Shown: positions 37,146-46,488, counted from the stretch's first letter. The stretch is DNA of 64,000 nt from R-RK-3 sp963842775 (GCA_963842775.1 CAWJHQ010000001.1:310001-374000), one strand, 5' to 3'. Notes: generated by a model from the letters alone, not told the origin. Program-made: numbers and translations.

Positions 37146-38281
37146 ACAAAGCGTCTCGACAGCGAGGGATTGGACGGCAAGCCATGCAGGTCGGCATTCG
37201 TTGCATGCTCATTCGCGGAGGAACCTCGAAAGGCGCCTATTTCCTGGCCCAGGATCTTCCGGCAGGCATCGCCGCACGCGACCGCATCCTTCTGGCTGCA
37301 ATGGGATCGCCTGACCCGCGCCAGGTCGACGGGCTGGGCGGCGCGCATCCCCTCACGAGCAAAGTCGCCATCGTTTCGCGCTCGAAGCTGCCCGATTGCG
37401 ATATCGACTTTCTGTTCGTTCAGGTGGGGATTGCCGCGCCCACCGTCGACACGACACCCAATTGCGGAAACATCCTCGCCGGCGTGGGGCCGTTCGCCAT
37501 CGAGCGCGGGCTGGTGGCGGCGCGCGATGGCAGCACCCGCGTCAAGGTGCGCACCCTCAACACCGGGACGATCGCCGAACTCCTCATCGAGACGCCGGGC
37601 GGGCGCGTTCGATATGACGGGGAATGCCGCATCGACGGCGTGCCGGGAACGTCCGCGCCGATCGCCGTCGACTTTCTCGATGCGGCAGGCTCGGTTTGCG
37701 GCGCGCTTCTGCCGACCGGGAACGCCGTCGACCAGGTGATGGGCATCGACGTCACACTTATCGACAATGGCATGCCGGTGATCGTGATTGCTGCCGCCGA
37801 TGTGGGACGCACCGGCTACGAGACGCACGGCGAACTGGACAGGGACATTGCCCTGAAGGCGCAGTTGGAGGAGATCAGGCTTGCCGCGGGTCCGATGATG
37901 CGGCTGGGCGATGTCCGCCGCACGGTCGTGCCGAAGATCGCCCTTGTGTCCCCGCCCATCTCCGGCGGCCATATTTCGACCCGCAGTTTCATCCCGCACG
38001 AGTGCCATGCCTCCATCGGGGTGTTCGCCGCCGTCACCGTGGCGACCGCCGCAGTCTTGCCGGGCTCGCCCGCGTCGCGCGTCGCGCGGATGCCTGAGGG
38101 CCGCGTGAAGGTCGTCTCGATCGAGCATCCGACGGGGGAATTCGGCGTCAGGCTGGAGGTCGGCGGCACGCCCGACCTGCCGGTGGTAGAACGCGCCGGT
38201 TTGCTGCGCACCGCGAGACTGCTCTTCGACGGCACGGTTTTCGTGCCCGCATCCGCCAACGGCCGGGCGCGAGGACAATGA
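37142..38281 (+). CDS. galD: 4-oxalomesaconate tautomerase (PrpF family)
   Basis: PrpF-family isomerase of 379 residues that converts the keto and enol forms of 4-oxalomesaconate in gallate/protocatechuate degradation. Motifs: MLIRGGTSKGAYF near the N-terminus, QVDGLGGAHPLTSKVAI, and the cysteine motif TPNCGNILAGVGPFA. TTG at 37142 overlaps the preceding stop; the ATG at 37184 (MQVGIRCMLIRGG) is a plausible alternative start. Downstream galB-like gene follows after one base. Function is supported both by family and by the flanking galB and ligK homologues. Confidence 0.85.
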   Translation: MNKASRQRGIGRQAMQVGIRCMLIRGGTSKGAYFLAQDLPAGIAARDRILLAAMGSPDPRQVDGLGGAHPLTSKVAIVSRSKLPDCDIDFLFVQVGIAAPTVDTTPNCGNILAGVGPFAIERGLVAARDGSTRVKVRTLNTGTIAELLIETPGGRVRYDGECRIDGVPGTSAPIAVDFLDAAGSVCGALLPTGNAVDQVMGIDVTLIDNGMPVIVIAAADVGRTGYETHGELDRDIALKAQLEEIRLAAGPMMRLGDVRRTVVPKIALVSPPISGGHISTRSFIPHECHASIGVFAAVTVATAAVLPGSPASRVARMPEGRVKVVSIEHPTGEFGVRLEVGGTPDLPVVERAGLLRTARLLFDGTVFVPASANGRARGQ

Positions 38282-38282
38282 T

Positions 38283-39008
38283 ATGACATCACCCAAAAAA
38301 TCCGGCCTCGTGATCACTGCTCATCCCGGTGACTTCGTCTGGCGCGCGGGCGGCGCCATCGCGCTGCACGCCGGCAAAGGCTATCGCGTCAAGATCCTTT
38401 GCCTGTCCTATGGCGAGCGGGGGGAGAGCCAGTTCGCCTGGAAGGCGCCCGGCGTCAGTCTCGCCGACGTCAAAGCGCAGCGGCGCGAGGAGGCGGAGCG
38501 CGCTGCGGCCATCCTCGGGGCCGAAATCGAATTTTGCGATGCGGGCGATTATCCGTTGCGGCTGACACAGGAGATGCTTGAGCGCGCCGTCGACATCTTC
38601 CATGAACTCACTCCCGCATTCGTCCTCACCCACGCCCTCGAAGACCCCTATAATGTCGATCATCCCGAGGCGGCCCGCTTCGCCCAGGAGGCGCGCATCA
38701 TCGCCCAGGCGGCGGGCCACAAGCCGGACCCGAACCGCGCCTATGGCGCCCCGCCGGTCTTCCTGTTCGAGCCGCATCAGCCCGAGCAATGCAACTTCAA
38801 GCCCAATGTGATCCTCAACATCGACGAGGTGTGGGAGACCAAGCGCCGCGCCTTCGAGGTGCTGGCGGCGCAGACGCATCTTTGGGAGTATTACAGCCGC
38901 GTCGCGCTCAATCGCGGCATGCAGGGCGGACGCAATAGCGGACGCCCGATGACCTATGGCGAGGCCTATCAGCGCCTCTTTCCCGAAGCCGTGGAGGTGC
39001 TGGCATGA
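38283..39008 (+). CDS. galB: 4-oxalomesaconate hydratase (PIG-L/LmbE family)
   Basis: 241-residue PIG-L-type metalloprotein similar to GalB of Pseudomonas, which hydrates 4-oxalomesaconate to 4-carboxy-4-hydroxy-2-oxoadipate. The metal motif that is AHPDDE in deacetylases reads TAHPGDFVWRAGG here, as expected for the GalB branch, and the second site is EDPYNVDHPEAARFA. The gene starts one base after galD and overlaps ligK by 4 bases (ATGA). Hydratase rather than deacetylase function follows from the context with galD and ligK. Confidence 0.85.
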   Translation: MTSPKKSGLVITAHPGDFVWRAGGAIALHAGKGYRVKILCLSYGERGESQFAWKAPGVSLADVKAQRREEAERAAAILGAEIEFCDAGDYPLRLTQEMLERAVDIFHELTPAFVLTHALEDPYNVDHPEAARFAQEARIIAQAAGHKPDPNRAYGAPPVFLFEPHQPEQCNFKPNVILNIDEVWETKRRAFEVLAAQTHLWEYYSRVALNRGMQGGRNSGRPMTYGEAYQRLFPEAVEVLA

Positions 39009-39694
39009 AGCCCGTCGTTGTCCGGAATATCCGCCGCGCCGACCCGTCGACGATCGCGGCGCTTGCCGCCCATGGGGTCGCCACCGTTCACGAGGCGCAA
39101 GGGCGCACGGGGCTGATGAAGACGTATATGCGCCCCGTGTGGGCGGGCGCGCAGGTGGCGGGCAGCGCCGTTACGGTGCTCGCGCAGCCCGGAGACAATT
39201 GGATGCTGCATGTCGCGGTCGAACAGTGCCATCCCGGAGATGTGCTGGTCGTCGCCGTGACGAGCGACAATACCGACGGCATGTTCGGCGATTTGCTGGC
39301 GACATCATTGAAGGCGCGGGGTGTCGTCGGCCTTGTCATCGATGCGGGGTGCCGGGATGTGAAAACCCTGGCGGAGATGGGCTTTCCCGTCTGGGCGCGG
39401 GCGATTTCCGCAAAGGGCACGGTCAAGTCGACGCTCGGCTGCGTCAATGTCCCGGTCGTGTGCGCGGGCGTCGCCGTCTCGCCCGGAGATGTGATCGTCG
39501 CGGATGATGACGGCGTGGTCGTCGTGCCGCGGCGCGACGTCCCCGCGGTCGCGGACGCCGCTGCGATCCGGCTCGCCAATGAGGACGAAAAGCGCAGGCG
39601 CCTGGCCGCCGGAGAGCTTGGCCTCGATCTCTACAATATGCGCGACGCCTTGGCGAATGCCGGTCTCACCTATGTGGACAGCCTTGAGGATTGA
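39005..39694 (+). CDS. ligK: 4-carboxy-4-hydroxy-2-oxoadipate aldolase
   Basis: 229-residue class II aldolase of the RraA/LigK fold that splits 4-carboxy-4-hydroxy-2-oxoadipate into pyruvate and oxaloacetate. Conserved segments: HEAQGRTGLMKTYMRPVW, GDNWMLHVAVEQCHPGDVLV, GMFGDLLATS and the metal/pyruvate motif GLVIDAGCRDVK; C-terminal GDVIVADDDGVVVVPR. Intact and coupled to galB. It completes the lower meta-cleavage pathway in this operon. Confidence 0.9.
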   Translation: MKPVVVRNIRRADPSTIAALAAHGVATVHEAQGRTGLMKTYMRPVWAGAQVAGSAVTVLAQPGDNWMLHVAVEQCHPGDVLVVAVTSDNTDGMFGDLLATSLKARGVVGLVIDAGCRDVKTLAEMGFPVWARAISAKGTVKSTLGCVNVPVVCAGVAVSPGDVIVADDDGVVVVPRRDVPAVADAAAIRLANEDEKRRRLAAGELGLDLYNMRDALANAGLTYVDSLED

Positions 39695-39737
39695 AAGAGA
39701 ACGCACCGACTCCACCAGCCAGCCATTGAGGTCCGCC

Positions 39738-40707
39738 GTGGAAGACCGCTGAACCGATTTTCGATATCGCCCATCTCGGCCATGTCGAGCTTCTGACCGA
39801 CAAGCCGCAGGAGAGCCTCGATTTCTTCGTCAATGTTTTCGGCCTGACCGAGAGCGGCCGCGACGGCGACAGCGTCTACCTGCGCGCCTATGACGATTAC
39901 GAATTCCATACGCTGAAACTGACGGCCTCCAACACCACGGGCATGCGCCATGTCGGTTATCGCGCGGCCAGCCCGCAAGCCCTGCTTCGGCGTGTCGCCG
40001 CCATCGAAAGCCTGGGCGCGGGCATCGGGTGGAGCGAGGGCGATCTGGGGCATGGCCCTGCCTACCAGTTCCGCGACCCCGACGACCATATTTTCGAGAT
40101 CTATTTCGAGACCCGCCCCTATAAGCCGCCCACGCATGAGAAGCCGGCCTTGAAAAACCAGGCGCAGCGCTTTCCGGCGCGGGGCGTCGCGACCCGCCGC
40201 ATCGATCATTTCAACCTGCTCGCGACCGATGTCGGCGCGATCCGGGACTTCCTGCCCCGAGCGCTTGGCAGCCGGGTGACCGAGCAGATCGTCCTCGACA
40301 GCGGCGCGGTTGCCGCCTGCTGGTTTACGGTCAACAATAAGAGCTACGATGTGGCGTACACGGTCGATCACACCGGCTCGAAAGGCCGCTTCCACCATCT
40401 GACCTACGCCGTCGATCAGCGCGAGCATGTGCTTCAGGCGGCCGATATCTTCCTTGAGAACGGCGTCTTCATCGAGACCGGCCCGCACAAGCACGCGATC
40501 CAGCAGACATTCTTCCTCTATGTCTACGAACCGGCCGGAAACCGTGTCGAGGTCGCGAACGCAGGCGCCCGCCTCATCCTCGCACCGGACTGGCAGACCG
40601 TCACCTGGACGGAAAACGAGCGCAAGAAGGGGCAGGCCTGGGGCCTGAAGACGATAGAGAGCTTCCATACGCATGGCACGCCGCCGGTGAAGGAAATGCC
40701 GAGCTAA
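39738..40707 (+). CDS. Extradiol ring-cleavage dioxygenase, VOC (catechol 2,3-dioxygenase) type; start damaged
   Basis: Type I extradiol dioxygenase with two vicinal-oxygen-chelate domains, about 320 residues. Fe(II) ligands of the catalytic domain are visible: His in TRRIDHFNLLA, His in GRFHHLTYAVD and Glu in YVYEPAGNRVEV. The conserved C-terminus GQAWGLKTIESFHTHGTPP is present. The body is intact from AEPIFDIAHLGHVELL (39748) on, but no start codon exists in that frame. Either a base is missing after the GTG at 39738 (GTG GAA GA. ACC GCT) or an ATG has become AAG at 39742. Operon position suggests that it opens the aromatic ring whose product feeds galD/galB/ligK. Confidence 0.8.
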
Positions 40708-40756
40708 CATCTGTCAGTCTTGAGGGAGCGATTTGTATTTGTGGGAGGAAACGAAA

Positions 40757-41936
40757 ATGAACAGACGTCACCTTATGATCGCATGCCTCGCCGTTATTTC
40801 CGGATTTGCCGGACCGCCGGCGGCGATGGCGCAGGACACCGTCAAGATCGGTCTCATTCTGCCCATGACCGGGCCATTCGCCTCGACCGGCCGCCAGATC
40901 GACGCCGCCGTAAAGCTTTACATGGAACAGAACGGTTCGACGGTCGCCGGCAAGAAGATCGAGGTTCTGCTCAAGGACGACGCCGGTAATGCCGACGCCA
41001 CGAAGCGGCTGGCGCAAGAACTCATCGTCAACGACAAGGCTGCGATTCTCGCGGGGTTCGGACTAACGCCCCTCGCGATGGCGACCGCGCCAATTGCTAC
41101 CCAGGCGAAGGTGCCCGAAATCATCATGGCGGCGGGCACGTCCTCGATCACCGAAGCTTCGCCTTTTGTCGTCCGCACCAGCTTCACGCTGGCGCAATCG
41201 TCCGTGCCGATTGCCGAATGGGCGGCAAAGAACGGCATCAAGAAGGTGACGACGATCGTGTCCGATTTCGCGCCGGGTCACGATGGGGAGAAGTCGTTTT
41301 CGGAAGCGTTCACCAAGGCCGGCGGCACGGTCGAGAATATCCGCGCTCCCTTGCGCAATCCGGATTTCGCCCCCTTCCTGCAGAAAGCCGCCAATTCCAA
41401 GCCCGACGCGATCTTCGTGTTCGTGCCTTCGGGCGTCGGCTCGCTATTCATGAAGCAGTATCGTGAGCGCGGGCTCGACAAATCAGGCATCAAGCTGATC
41501 GGCCCGGGCGATGTGACCGATGACGACATCCTCAACGACATGGGCGATGTCGCGCTCGGCGTCATCACCGCGCAATTCTATTCGGCGGCCCATGACAGCC
41601 CGGAGAACAAAGCCTATGTCGCAGGCCTTCACGAAGGCCAATCCTGGAATGCGGCCGAATTTCATGTCCGTCGGCGGTTATGACGGCATGCATCTGATCT
41701 ATGAGGCGCTGAAGAAGACGAAAGGCTCGACGGATGGCCAGGCGCTGATCGACGCCATGAAGGGGCTCGCCTGGACCAGTCCGCGCGGTCCGATCTCGAT
41801 CGATCCCGAGACGCGCGATATCATTCAGAACATCTATATCCGCGAGGTGAAGCGGGTCGACGGCCAGCTCTATAATGTGGAGTTCGCCACGATCCCCAAC
41901 GTCAAGGATCCGGTCAAGGCCGCCAAGCAAAAATAG
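40757..41936 (+). CDS. Branched-chain amino acid-type ABC substrate-binding protein (frameshifted)
   Basis: Periplasmic binding protein of the LivK/peripla_BP_6 family, about 392 residues. Signal peptide at residues 1-25 (LMIACLAVISGFAGPPAAMA), then DTVKIGLILPMTGPFASTG. A single break near 41630-41640 separates AYVAGLHEG from EAFTKANPGMRPNFMSVGGYDG (shifted frame), the latter running to the end at 41936. Relatives often bind aromatic acids. Last gene of the LysR-gal operon, followed by a strong terminator; permease and ATPase genes for it are not in the window. Confidence 0.85.
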
Positions 41937-41951
41937 CTGCCCGTGATGCGC

Positions 41952-42004
41952 CGCCCGCCACTTCGTCGTGCCGTTTGTGACGAAGATGGCGGGCGTCGCT
42001 TTTC
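41952..42004 (+). terminator. Intrinsic terminator of the aromatic operon
   Basis: CGCCCGCCACTTCGTC (41952-41967) pairs with GACGAAG-A-TGGCGGGCG (41979-41995) with one bulged A and an 11-base loop; TCGCTTTT follows. It lies 15 bases after the binding-protein stop. Confidence 0.75.
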
Positions 42005-42091
42005 GGGCTAACAAATCCGCAAGCAGGCCGAAGAGGAGACGGGGCGCGGTTCACAAAATAAAATCTCACGCCGCTCGAATTTTTCCCAAGG

Positions 42092-42704
42092 TCAAGGTCT
42101 CGGCGGCAGCGCCTCGCCGCGCAACCAGGCGGCGCCGCGCGCATATAACGCCTCGACCTCCGGTCCGGTCAGGCCCGGCATATCCTTCTTGACGTTGTAG
42201 CCGATGCGGGTCTGCAGATAGGCGAGATGGCGATAGCCTTCGGGAAAACCTGCAAGCAGAGCGCCGTCGAGGCTGAGGCTCGCATCCGGACTGACCGGAT
42301 CGAGGCGATCCTTTTCATAGATCGGCTGACGAAGCACCATGCCCCATCTGCCCTCCCGCTTCTCCAGGAAGTCGTAGAACCGGCCGGTGCAGACGACGTC
42401 GCAGAGCACGCCCTCAACCGTGGCGCGCTGGGCGATGGTCATCTTGGTCTGCGCGACCGCCCGTCCGCCTGCCGAGATCGATGGAGGTGCCGCCAAGGAA
42501 ATGCAGGATGCGCACGCCCTTTTCGAACCCTTCGCGGCTGACGCGGATGAAGTCATCGCGCGGCCCCTGGAACCAGGTCGCCATCATCCACCCGTCATCG
42601 TGCCAGACGGTGCGAAAACGCTCCCAGTCGCCGGCATCGCGCCAGACCACCCAGTTCTCCACCAGATCGCGGATCGTCAGCCGGTCAATGAAGTCATCGG
42701 TCAT
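42092..42704 (-). CDS. SnoaL-like/NTF2-fold protein (frameshifted)
   Basis: About 203 residues with the NTF2-like fold of SnoaL and ring-hydroxylating dioxygenase beta subunits. The N-terminal part reads RLTIRDLVENWVVWRDAGDW and WHDDGWMMATWFQG; the C-terminal part, in another frame, begins SAGGRAVAQTKMTIAQR and ends near 42092. The break near 42480 is compatible with loss of two bases (ATCGATCTCGG for ATCGATATCTCGG). Next to an FMN reductase gene on the same strand, 34 bases away, suggesting a small redox operon. Function unknown. Confidence 0.72.
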
Positions 42705-42737
42705 GGCCGTGCCCTCCTTCGCCCACGGGACGCAGGC

Positions 42738-43319
42738 TCATGCCGCGGACGGGGCCTTGCCCACCCGTTCGATGAATTGCGCGAACGCTGCGAGCTGCGC
42801 CTTGATCACCTCGCGTGTCGGCTCGTCGGTCACGACCCCGCGCGCTTCATCCACCTTCGACTTGGCGACGCTCACCAGCACCTCCGGCCTGTTGAACACG
42901 AGCGCGTCGAGAAACACCATGGTCTGGCGCATGTGATATTGGGCGCGTGCGCCACCGAGCATGCCGACCGATGCCGACTGCAGGGCGAGCGGCTTGTTCG
43001 CGAAGGGCTGATTGGGCAGGCGGGAGACCCAGTCGATCGCGTTCTTGAGACCGCCGGGGACGGAGTAATTATATTCCGGGGTGATGATGATGACGGCATC
43101 CGCCGCCCCGATTGCGCCGCCAAGCGCCGTCACTGTGTCCGGAAACCCGCCGGTCTCCCGCAGATCGGCATCATAGAGCGGGAAGGCGCCGAACGGCGGC
43201 GACTCGCGGATCGTCATGCCGTCCGGCGCAAGCTCGGGCAGCGTGTTCAGGATCATGCGGTTATAGGAGCCTTTTCTGAGGCTCCCGCAAATCGCCACCA
43301 CATCATATTGCTGCGCCAT
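42738..43319 (-). CDS. NADPH-dependent FMN reductase
   Basis: Flavodoxin-fold reductase of the SsuE/ArsH-like family, 193 residues. FMN phosphate-binding loop VVAICGSLRKGSYNRM at the N-terminus and ADAVIIITPEYNYSVPGGLKNAIDW as the NAD(P)H/FMN motif. The start at 43319 (MAQQYDVVAICGS) is preferred over 43328. Likely supplies reduced flavin or reduces quinones. Intact, first gene of a possible two-gene unit with the SnoaL-like gene. Confidence 0.88.
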   Translation of the reverse strand: MAQQYDVVAICGSLRKGSYNRMILNTLPELAPDGMTIRESPPFGAFPLYDADLRETGGFPDTVTALGGAIGAADAVIIITPEYNYSVPGGLKNAIDWVSRLPNQPFANKPLALQSASVGMLGGARAQYHMRQTMVFLDALVFNRPEVLVSVAKSKVDEARGVVTDEPTREVIKAQLAAFAQFIERVGKAPSAA

Positions 43320-43328
43320 GCTGATCAC

Positions 43329-43591
43329 CCCGGTCCGTTTTCCGATATTGCGCGCGCCGGCGACATCATCTTTCGCGGCGCGGCGCTGTTCAATGCCCGC
43401 CTTCGCTCCAGCGCTCGGCCTCGTCTTGACAAGGGCGGCGAACGCTCGGGCGACGAGCTTATCATGACATAGCCCGTCGCCGTCGGCTTGGCACTGAGAT
43501 CTTCATTCTACAGCACATAGTTCAGCGCGGCGGCGGGCTTTTCGGGGCGCGACCGACGAGATGGTGATGAAGACGATCGGATTGATTTAAA
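43329..43591. other. Intergenic stretch, nothing recognised
   Basis: About 260 bases between the FMN reductase start and the tRNA-Ala 3' end. I see no convincing gene, repeat or strong promoter; some of it must be the reductase's leader. Confidence 0.5.
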
Positions 43592-43667
43592 TGGTGGAGC
43601 CAGACGGGATCGAACCGACGACCTCAGCAGTGCGATTGCTGCGCTCTCCCAACTGAGCTATGGCCCC
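43592..43667 (-). tRNA. tRNA-Ala (anticodon CGC)
   Basis: Reading the minus strand: acceptor GGGGCCA / TGGCTCC with the alanine identity pair G3-U70, D arm GCTC...GAGC, anticodon stem CAGCA / TGCTG with loop ATCGCAC (U33, anticodon CGC, codon GCG), T loop TTCGATC, and an encoded CCA end (43594-43592). The T stem GTCGG / CCGTC has one U-U mismatch. Confidence 0.95.
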
Positions 43668-43911
43668 ATTTTAGGCACAGAATGATTACAGCCCCGCTGT
43701 CACGGCGTCAAGCTGCGGGGAGGGCGCCGCGGGCGGCTCAACCTCCGCGACACGCGCATGTGTCTCTGCAAAAAGCGGCGAGGCTCAATTCCATCAGTGT
43801 TGCCCGCAAGAGCGGATGGTTGTTGGTGGCGCTCGCCGGGAAAGCAGCCCCCCTTGCGGCTCAGGACCGGGCAGGGTAAATCACAGCTGAAGACGGCAGA
43901 GGGCAACCGCT
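43668..43911. other. Intergenic stretch upstream of tRNA-Ala and YggT
   Basis: About 240 bases between two divergent units. It must hold both promoters, but no box is clear enough to mark, and no conserved coding frame is visible. Confidence 0.45.
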
Positions 43912-44205
43912 ATGATTCCGCTAATGAACTTTATCGTGATGCTCATCACGTTCTACATCTGGATTCTTGTGATCAGTGCAATTCTTTCCTGGTTGATCGC
44001 GTTTGACGTGGTCAATCGGCGCAATCAAGTCGTGTATTTGATCTCCAACTCACTGCAGAGGCTGACCGAACCGGCGTTGCGGCCGATCCGAAACGTCCTT
44101 CCCGATTTCGGCGCGCTCGATCTCTCGCCCCTGGTGCTTTTCTTTGGGTTGCTGTTTGTTCGCGACGTCATCATTCGCGGCTGGATCTGTACGGGTTGCA
44201 ATTGA
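43912..44205 (+). CDS. YggT-family membrane protein
   Basis: 97-residue integral membrane protein with two hydrophobic segments (FIVMLITFYIWILVISAIL at about residues 7-25; LSPLVLFFGLLFVRDVII near the end) and the family sequence LTEPALRPIRNVLPDFGALD between them. YggT proteins are linked to cell-envelope or osmotic functions. Overlaps the DUF167 gene by 10 bases, the common yggT-yggU arrangement, followed by folD. Confidence 0.9.
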   Translation: MIPLMNFIVMLITFYIWILVISAILSWLIAFDVVNRRNQVVYLISNSLQRLTEPALRPIRNVLPDFGALDLSPLVLFFGLLFVRDVIIRGWICTGCN

Positions 44206-44552
44206 TTATACTGCCGTCCGGCGACGCTTTGCCGGCACGGCCGGTCGCGGACGGCATCGTCATAGCGGTACGCCTCACGCCAAAGGCCGGTGCGGATCAA
44301 GTGAGCGGCGTTGAAGGCGCGGGCGACGGCCAGCCTGTGCTTCGGGTTCGCGTCCGTGCGGCGCCGGAGGACGGCAAGGCGAATGCGGCGGTCGCGGCGC
44401 TGCTCGCCAAATGGCTGGACGAGCCGAAAACGCGGGCGGAACTGGTCTCCGGCGGGAAATCGCGGCTGAAACAGATCCTTATCCGTGGTGAAGCGGGAGC
44501 GCTGATGGAAAAGTTCTCCGCCCGTATCGCGTTGCTCAAATCAGGAGAATGA
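44196..44552 (+). CDS. DUF167 (YggU-family) protein
   Basis: 118-residue small alpha/beta protein with the DUF167 core IAVRLTPKAGADQVSGVEG, RVRAAPEDGKANAAVAALLAKWL and VSGGKSRLKQILIRGEAG. It starts with TTG inside the YggT gene and ends in an ATGA overlap with folD, so three genes form one coupled unit. Cellular role unknown. Confidence 0.88.
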   Translation: MQLIILPSGDALPARPVADGIVIAVRLTPKAGADQVSGVEGAGDGQPVLRVRVRAAPEDGKANAAVAALLAKWLDEPKTRAELVSGGKSRLKQILIRGEAGALMEKFSARIALLKSGE

Positions 44553-45524
44553 GCATGGCCAGCGCTCAAATCATCGACGGCAAGGCGGTTGCGGCACGGT
44601 TACGCCAACGTGTCGGCATTCTCGCCCGCGAATTCGAAGCCACGCAAGGCATCAAGCCTGGCCTCGCGGTGGTGCTTGTCGGCGACGATCCGGCCAGCCA
44701 GGTGTATGTGCGCAGCAAGGGCCGGGCGACGGAGGAAGCGGGCATGCGCTCCTTCGAGTACCGGCTCGCGGAAAATACCAGCCAGGCGGAATTGCTGGCG
44801 CTGCTCGACCGGCTGAATGCGGACCCCGCCGTGCACGGCATCCTCGTGCAACTGCCGCTGCCTTCACACATCGACACGCATGCCGATTATCGAACGTGTA
44901 TCGCCGGCGAAGGACGTCGATGGTTTTCATCCAATGAATGCGGGACGGCTGGCATCCGGGAGCCCCGCATTGGTTCCCGGCACGCCCTTCGGCTGCGTCA
45001 TCCTCGCCAAGACGGTGCTGCCGGATCTCTCCGGCGCCGAGGCGGTGGTGATCGGGCGTTCCAATATCGTCGGCAAACCGCTGGCGCAATTGCTGCTCGC
45101 GGAGAATGCGACGGTCACGGTGGCTCATTCCCGGTCGCGCGAACTCCCCGCCATAACGCGACGCGCCGATATTCTTGTCGCCGCCGTCGGCCGCCCCGAG
45201 ATGGTGAGAGGCGACTGGATCAAGCCGGGCGCATTGGTGCTCGATGTGGGCGTCAATCGTGTGCCTGCGCCTGAAAAAGGCGAAGGCAAGACCAGGATCG
45301 TCGGCGACGTCGCCTTCGCGGAAGCGGTGCAGATCGCAGGGGCGATAACGCCGGTCCCGGGAGGTGTCGGTCCCATGACGGTCGCCTGCCTGCTGCTCAG
45401 CACATTGCGCGCGGCCAGCATGATCCACGGTCTGCCGGAGCCGGATCTGGCCGCGCGTTCTAGACGCATCCAGGCGGCTTGCGGCGATGTCTCCGCGCTC
45501 ACGCCGAACCGGTGGCCCGCCTAA
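44549..45524 (+). CDS. folD: Methylenetetrahydrofolate dehydrogenase/cyclohydrolase FolD (frameshifted)
   Basis: Bifunctional one-carbon enzyme converting 5,10-methylene-THF to 10-formyl-THF with NADP; about 310 residues. Catalytic Lys/Tyr region: QVYVRSKGRATEEAGM (YxxxK). Conserved LVQLPLPSHID and, after the break, SPAKDVDGFHP; the NADP domain has VIGRSNIVGKPLAQLL, and the end has TPVPGGVGPMTVACLL. A single extra base at about 44882-44886 (CATGCCGATT for CATGCGATT) shifts the frame. Since FolD is usually essential, a sequencing error is likely. Ends 4 bases inside the convergent gene at 45521. Confidence 0.88.
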
Positions 45525-46138
45525 TTCGCCGACGCGTTCTGTTTGGGGCAATGGTCGGTGATGTATTCGTTGACCCCCTTGACGAAATCGGCCTGGAAAT
45601 AGCCGAACGTGTTCTCGAACTTCCACGCGGCCCAGACCACGTTGCGGACCACGGCGGTGCCGTCGATGTCCGAGACGCCGAGCGAAACGGATTTCGCCTT
45701 GCCGTTCTCGAATTCGATGACCGGCGCCATCTTGGCGCGAAGCTCATGGCGCGAACCGGAATTGTCGATCTCGCAAGCCACCGGATGAGCCGGAATTTTG
45801 AGCTTGTAGGTCTTTTCCTTGAACGGCGCGGCGAACAATGCGCGGCTGATTTCGAATTTCGCGGTGCAGCGCGCATCGCCGAACGTCCAGCTGAGCCGCC
45901 CCTTCTTCACCGCCTTCGCAATCTCTTCCTTGTACCAGGTCTGGGCGAGATCGCATTGCACCGGACCGCCGGTTGCATTGGGGTTGGTGATGATCGCGCA
46001 AATGTCGCGATCGCATTGGCGCAATTTCTCGTCTTCCGTCTGCGGCGGAGACGCTTGCGCCCACGCGGCCGGACTTATGGCCAATAAACTGACAAAACTC
46101 AGCACAAACACATTCATGGCAAGAATTTCGGCCCGCAT
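45521..46138 (-). CDS. Conserved secreted protein of unknown function
   Basis: 205-residue protein, start MRAEILAMNVFVLSFVSLLA at 46138, with a signal peptide cleaved after about residue 27 (SPAAWA-QAS). The mature part has four or more cysteines (QCDRDICAII; VQCDLAQTWY; ARCTAKFE; VACEIDN), suggesting disulfides in the periplasm, and a C-terminal region with WKFENTFGYFQADFVKGVNEY. I do not recognise a functional domain. Converges on folD with a 4-base overlap. Confidence 0.7.
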   Translation of the reverse strand: MRAEILAMNVFVLSFVSLLAISPAAWAQASPPQTEDEKLRQCDRDICAIITNPNATGGPVQCDLAQTWYKEEIAKAVKKGRLSWTFGDARCTAKFEISRALFAAPFKEKTYKLKIPAHPVACEIDNSGSRHELRAKMAPVIEFENGKAKSVSLGVSDIDGTAVVRNVVWAAWKFENTFGYFQADFVKGVNEYITDHCPKQNASAN

Positions 46139-46298
46139 CCGGTTCTCCCGCTCACACAATTGACATTTACGTCTGAAATTAAGCGCATAAAGCTGAACGC
46201 GCGATAAGACGCAGCGATCCACCGATTGCTGTTAACCCGCGCTTTGATATAGTCGCGCCGCAACGCAAGGCCAGCAGCATTGGCGAATGGAGGCTCTC

Positions 46299-46442
46299 AT
46301 GTCAGTGGACATGTCTCAAGGCAATGAGAATATGGATTATGCCCAGCATCAGCGCACCTATGACCTGTTTGTCGGGCTGGTGAAATATGGCAGCCTGGCG
46401 ATCATTCTCGTTCTCATCCTCATGGCCATCTTCCTGCTCTGA
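46299..46442 (+). CDS. aa3-type cytochrome c oxidase subunit IV (small alphaproteobacterial type)
   Basis: 47-residue protein with a hydrophilic N-terminus (MDYAQHQRTYDLFVGLVKYG) and one C-terminal membrane helix (SLAIILVLILMAIFLL), matching the small bacterial aa3 subunit IV family. It is preceded by AATGGAGG and lies 46 bases before pntAA, an arrangement common in Hyphomicrobiales. Located in the inner membrane, it is an accessory subunit of the terminal oxidase. Confidence 0.88.
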   Translation: MSVDMSQGNENMDYAQHQRTYDLFVGLVKYGSLAIILVLILMAIFLL

Positions 46443-46488
46443 TTAAGAAAATAAATAAGCCCACCCTTCTGCACCGGCGGAGAAAAAT

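Noticed and set aside
36254..38317. Minus-strand open frame of about 690 codons opposite the galD region
   Set aside because: No conserved motif; it covers genuine coding sequence of the dehydrogenase-like gene and galD on the other strand.
42387..43472. Plus-strand frame of 361 codons over the SnoaL-like and FMN reductase genes
   Set aside because: Composition of a shadow frame and antisense to the conserved flavodoxin fold.
44549..45524. Programmed ribosomal frameshifting as the reason for split genes such as folD
   Set aside because: No slippery heptamers with downstream structure recur at the breaks, and the affected genes are not known for recoding.
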